From Marinibacterium sp. (GTDB lineage: Bacteria; Pseudomonadota; Alphaproteobacteria; Rhodobacterales; Rhodobacteraceae), in NCBI GenBank assembly GCA_025800215.1, contig JAOXSC010000083.1, positions 1-34,621 on the forward strand: a stretch of 34,621 nt of DNA, given 5' to 3'. Of this stretch, positions 33,278 to 34,621 are shown in pieces. The notes under the pieces were generated by a model. The model was given only the letters and a program-made list of their open reading frames with translations. It did not search any database and was not told where the DNA came from. Both the position numbers and the translations under genes were made by a program. Positions within the stretch are counted from its first letter, which is position 1. The number at the start of each line of letters is the position of its first letter.

Positions 33278-33892
33278 ATGCTGGCGCTTGATCATCTGGC
33301 GGTGTCCGGCGCAACGCTGGACGAGGCCAGTGAACATGTGGCGGCAGCCCTTGGGGTGCCGCTGCAGGCCGGGGGGCAGCACGCCCATTTCGGCACCCAT
33401 AACCGTCTTCTGGGGCTTGAGGACGGTCTCTATCTTGAGGCGATTTCGGTTGATCCCGCGGCGGCCGCACCGGGCCGGGCGCGGTGGTTCGGGCTTGACG
33501 GGTTTTCAGGCCCGCCGCGTCTGGGCAACTGGATCCTGCGATGTGATGATCTGGCTGCCGTTCTGGCCGCATTGCCGTCCGGGGCCGGGGCGCCCGTGGC
33601 GCTTGCGCGTGGCGATCTGCGCTGGCAGATGGCGGTGCCCGAGGGTGGCGTTCTGCCGTTCGACGACAGGTTTCCCGCCCTGATCCAGTGGCAGGGGGCG
33701 CTGCACCCGGCCGGGATGCTGCGGGCCAGCGGCTGTGCATTGCGGTGGTTGGCTGTGTCGCATCCCGACGCTGGCGATCTGTCCGGGCTGCTGGCCCCGC
33801 ATTTTGCCGACCCCCGTGTGGTGATCGAACCCGGAGCGTCGATGCTGATGGCGGAATTCGACACCCCGCATGGGCGGCGGGTGCTGCGGTGA
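33278..33892 (+). CDS. Glyoxalase/VOC-like domain protein
   Basis: 204 aa resembling the Glyoxalase_3 (VOC-like) family: LDHLAVSGATLDEASEHVAAALGVPLQAGGQHAHFGTHNRLLGLEDGLYLEAISVDP at residues 3-60, then a second half with LIQWQG near residue 137. Members are metal-dependent or metal-free enzymes of varied function, and no substrate can be named. It is not closely like methylmalonyl-CoA epimerase, though that enzyme is also a VOC protein and is the missing step next door. ATG 33278 is chosen over the GTG just before it. Its stop overlaps the start of the next gene (GTGA). Confidence 0.8.
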   Translation: MLALDHLAVSGATLDEASEHVAAALGVPLQAGGQHAHFGTHNRLLGLEDGLYLEAISVDPAAAAPGRARWFGLDGFSGPPRLGNWILRCDDLAAVLAALPSGAGAPVALARGDLRWQMAVPEGGVLPFDDRFPALIQWQGALHPAGMLRASGCALRWLAVSHPDAGDLSGLLAPHFADPRVVIEPGASMLMAEFDTPHGRRVLR

Positions 33893-34398
33893 TCCGGCCC
33901 GCCCGTGCCGGGGATGCCGATGCCATCGCGGCAATCTGGAACACCGTCATCCGCGATACCCTGATCACCTTTACCAGCACGCCCAAGACCACGGCTGAGA
34001 TCATTGCGCTGATCCATGCGCGGGGCCCGGCGATGCTGGTGCTTGATTGCGGGGGACAGGTGCAGGGTTTTGCTCTTTTCGGTCCCTTTCGGTCCGGGCC
34101 CGGCTATGCGCATGTGGCCGAGCACAGCCTCTATCTGGCGCCCGAATTGCGTGGGCAGGGGCAGGGCGCGGCGCTGCTGGCACAGCTTGAGGATGCGGCG
34201 CGACAGCAGGGGATTTCGATCCTCGTGGCGGCGATCAGCGGTGCCAATCCGCGCGCGGTGACCTTTCACGCCGCCCATGGGTTCGCGCAGACCGGCCATC
34301 TGCCGGGCCTGGGGCGCAAGGGCGGGCACATCCTGGATCTGGTGCTGATGCAGAAAACCCTGTCGGGCCCCACTGACACGGCGCGCCCGGCACGCTAA
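33889..34398 (+). CDS. GNAT-family N-acetyltransferase (phosphinothricin acetyltransferase-like)
   Basis: 169-aa GNAT acetyltransferase using acetyl-CoA. The start is GTG 33889, overlapping the upstream TGA as GTGA; the product begins IRPARAGDADAIAAIWNTVI after the initiator. The acetyl-CoA binding motif A is HSLYLAPELRGQGQGAALLAQLEDAA (about residues 81-106), and ISGANPRAVTFHAAHGFAQTGHLPGLGRKGG is typical of the phosphinothricin/methionine-sulfoximine acetyltransferase group. A natural substrate may be an amino acid or analogue. Translational coupling links it to the VOC-like gene. Confidence 0.88.
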   Translation: MIRPARAGDADAIAAIWNTVIRDTLITFTSTPKTTAEIIALIHARGPAMLVLDCGGQVQGFALFGPFRSGPGYAHVAEHSLYLAPELRGQGQGAALLAQLEDAARQQGISILVAAISGANPRAVTFHAAHGFAQTGHLPGLGRKGGHILDLVLMQKTLSGPTDTARPAR

Positions 34399-34407
34399 CC
34401 TGCGCCC

Positions 34408-34621
34408 ATGTCGATCTGGACCCGCATATCCGAAGCGATCAGCGCGCTGGCCTCGGGCGAAAGCCTGACCAAAGTGTTCGAGAGCCTGCGCACGCCGCCC
34501 GAACGCAGCGTCGCCTTTACCATTGCCGTCATCGCGCTTGGGGCCAAGATGGCCAAGGCGGACGGGCAGGTCACAAGGGACGAGGTCACCGCCTTTCGCG
34601 AGGTGTTCCAGATCGCCCGCG
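34408..34621 (+). CDS. TerB/DjlA-like co-chaperone, 5' part
   Basis: The first 71 codons of a gene cut by the window edge (MSIWTRISEAISALASGESL, then KVFESLRTPPERSVAFTIAVIALGAKMAKADGQVTRDEV). This is the N-terminal TerB-like helical domain, with the ADGQVTRDEV motif, of the DjlA/DjiA-type proteins common in Rhodobacterales; a C-terminal J domain would be expected outside the window. The ATG at 34408 is 9 bp after the GNAT stop with a weak ribosome site. Confidence 0.75.
   Translation, partial: MSIWTRISEAISALASGESLTKVFESLRTPPERSVAFTIAVIALGAKMAKADGQVTRDEVTAFREVFQIAR

Noticed and set aside
1-34621. CRISPR array, insertion sequence, prophage, tRNA/rRNA or integration site
   Set aside because: No regularly spaced repeats, transposase or integrase motifs, cloverleaf-like sequences or att-type duplications were seen; the only short tandem repeats are at 7856-7905 and 17567-17602.

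Overview
The window is GC-rich (roughly 65% by eye), densely coded chromosomal DNA from an alphaproteobacterium. Gene content and order point to Rhodobacterales (Roseobacter/Rhodobacter group): a PccR-type regulator beside pccB, pccA and methylmalonyl-CoA mutase, a betI-betB-betA set, a divergent argP/argO pair, and an FnrL-type box. I see no tRNA, rRNA, CRISPR, insertion sequence or prophage. The assignment is inference from families I recognise, not a database match.

Layout. 1-2107: the 3' part of an 8-oxoguanine deaminase gene, convergent with a guanine deaminase gene that carries an apparent 1-nt deletion near its 3' end. 2238-6951: mgtE, 5-formyltetrahydrofolate cyclo-ligase (ATGA overlap), a YmdB-like phosphoesterase and an SLC13/RCK transporter. 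A bidirectional terminator follows, then yebC on the minus strand. 7899-9134 (minus): an unknown 168-aa protein, then an XRE regulator with an 18-bp dyad in its own promoter region, coupled by GTGA to a small two-helix membrane protein. 9294-11627: an FAD-dependent dehydrogenase and MarC. 11746-13068: a duplicated SnoaL-like protein divergent from an HxlR regulator, with several GGTA/TACC dyads between them. 13180-16850: a small unknown protein, a nitroreductase, argP/argO and an EamA exporter.

16904-20894 is the choline-to-glycine-betaine operon (BetI operator, betI, betB, betA). Next come a YdcH-family gene with a perfect TTGAT-N4-ATCAA box and an outer-membrane beta-barrel. 22118-33201 is the propionyl-CoA (methylmalonyl-CoA) module: pccR, a Bcr/CflA exporter, pccB, a run of small unknown genes joined by stop/start overlaps, pccA, a DUF4174 gene on the other strand, and mcm. 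PccB and PccA carboxylate propionyl-CoA to methylmalonyl-CoA and Mcm isomerises it to succinyl-CoA; the epimerase is not in the window. TTTGCAAA motifs lie before pccB and pccR. The window ends with a VOC-like/GNAT pair and the start of a TerB/DjlA-like gene.

The least explained parts are the coupled small ORFs between pccB and pccA, the XRE plus membrane-protein module with its dyad, and the FNR-type box before the YdcH gene. None of these is proven to be a new system; they are the best candidates here.
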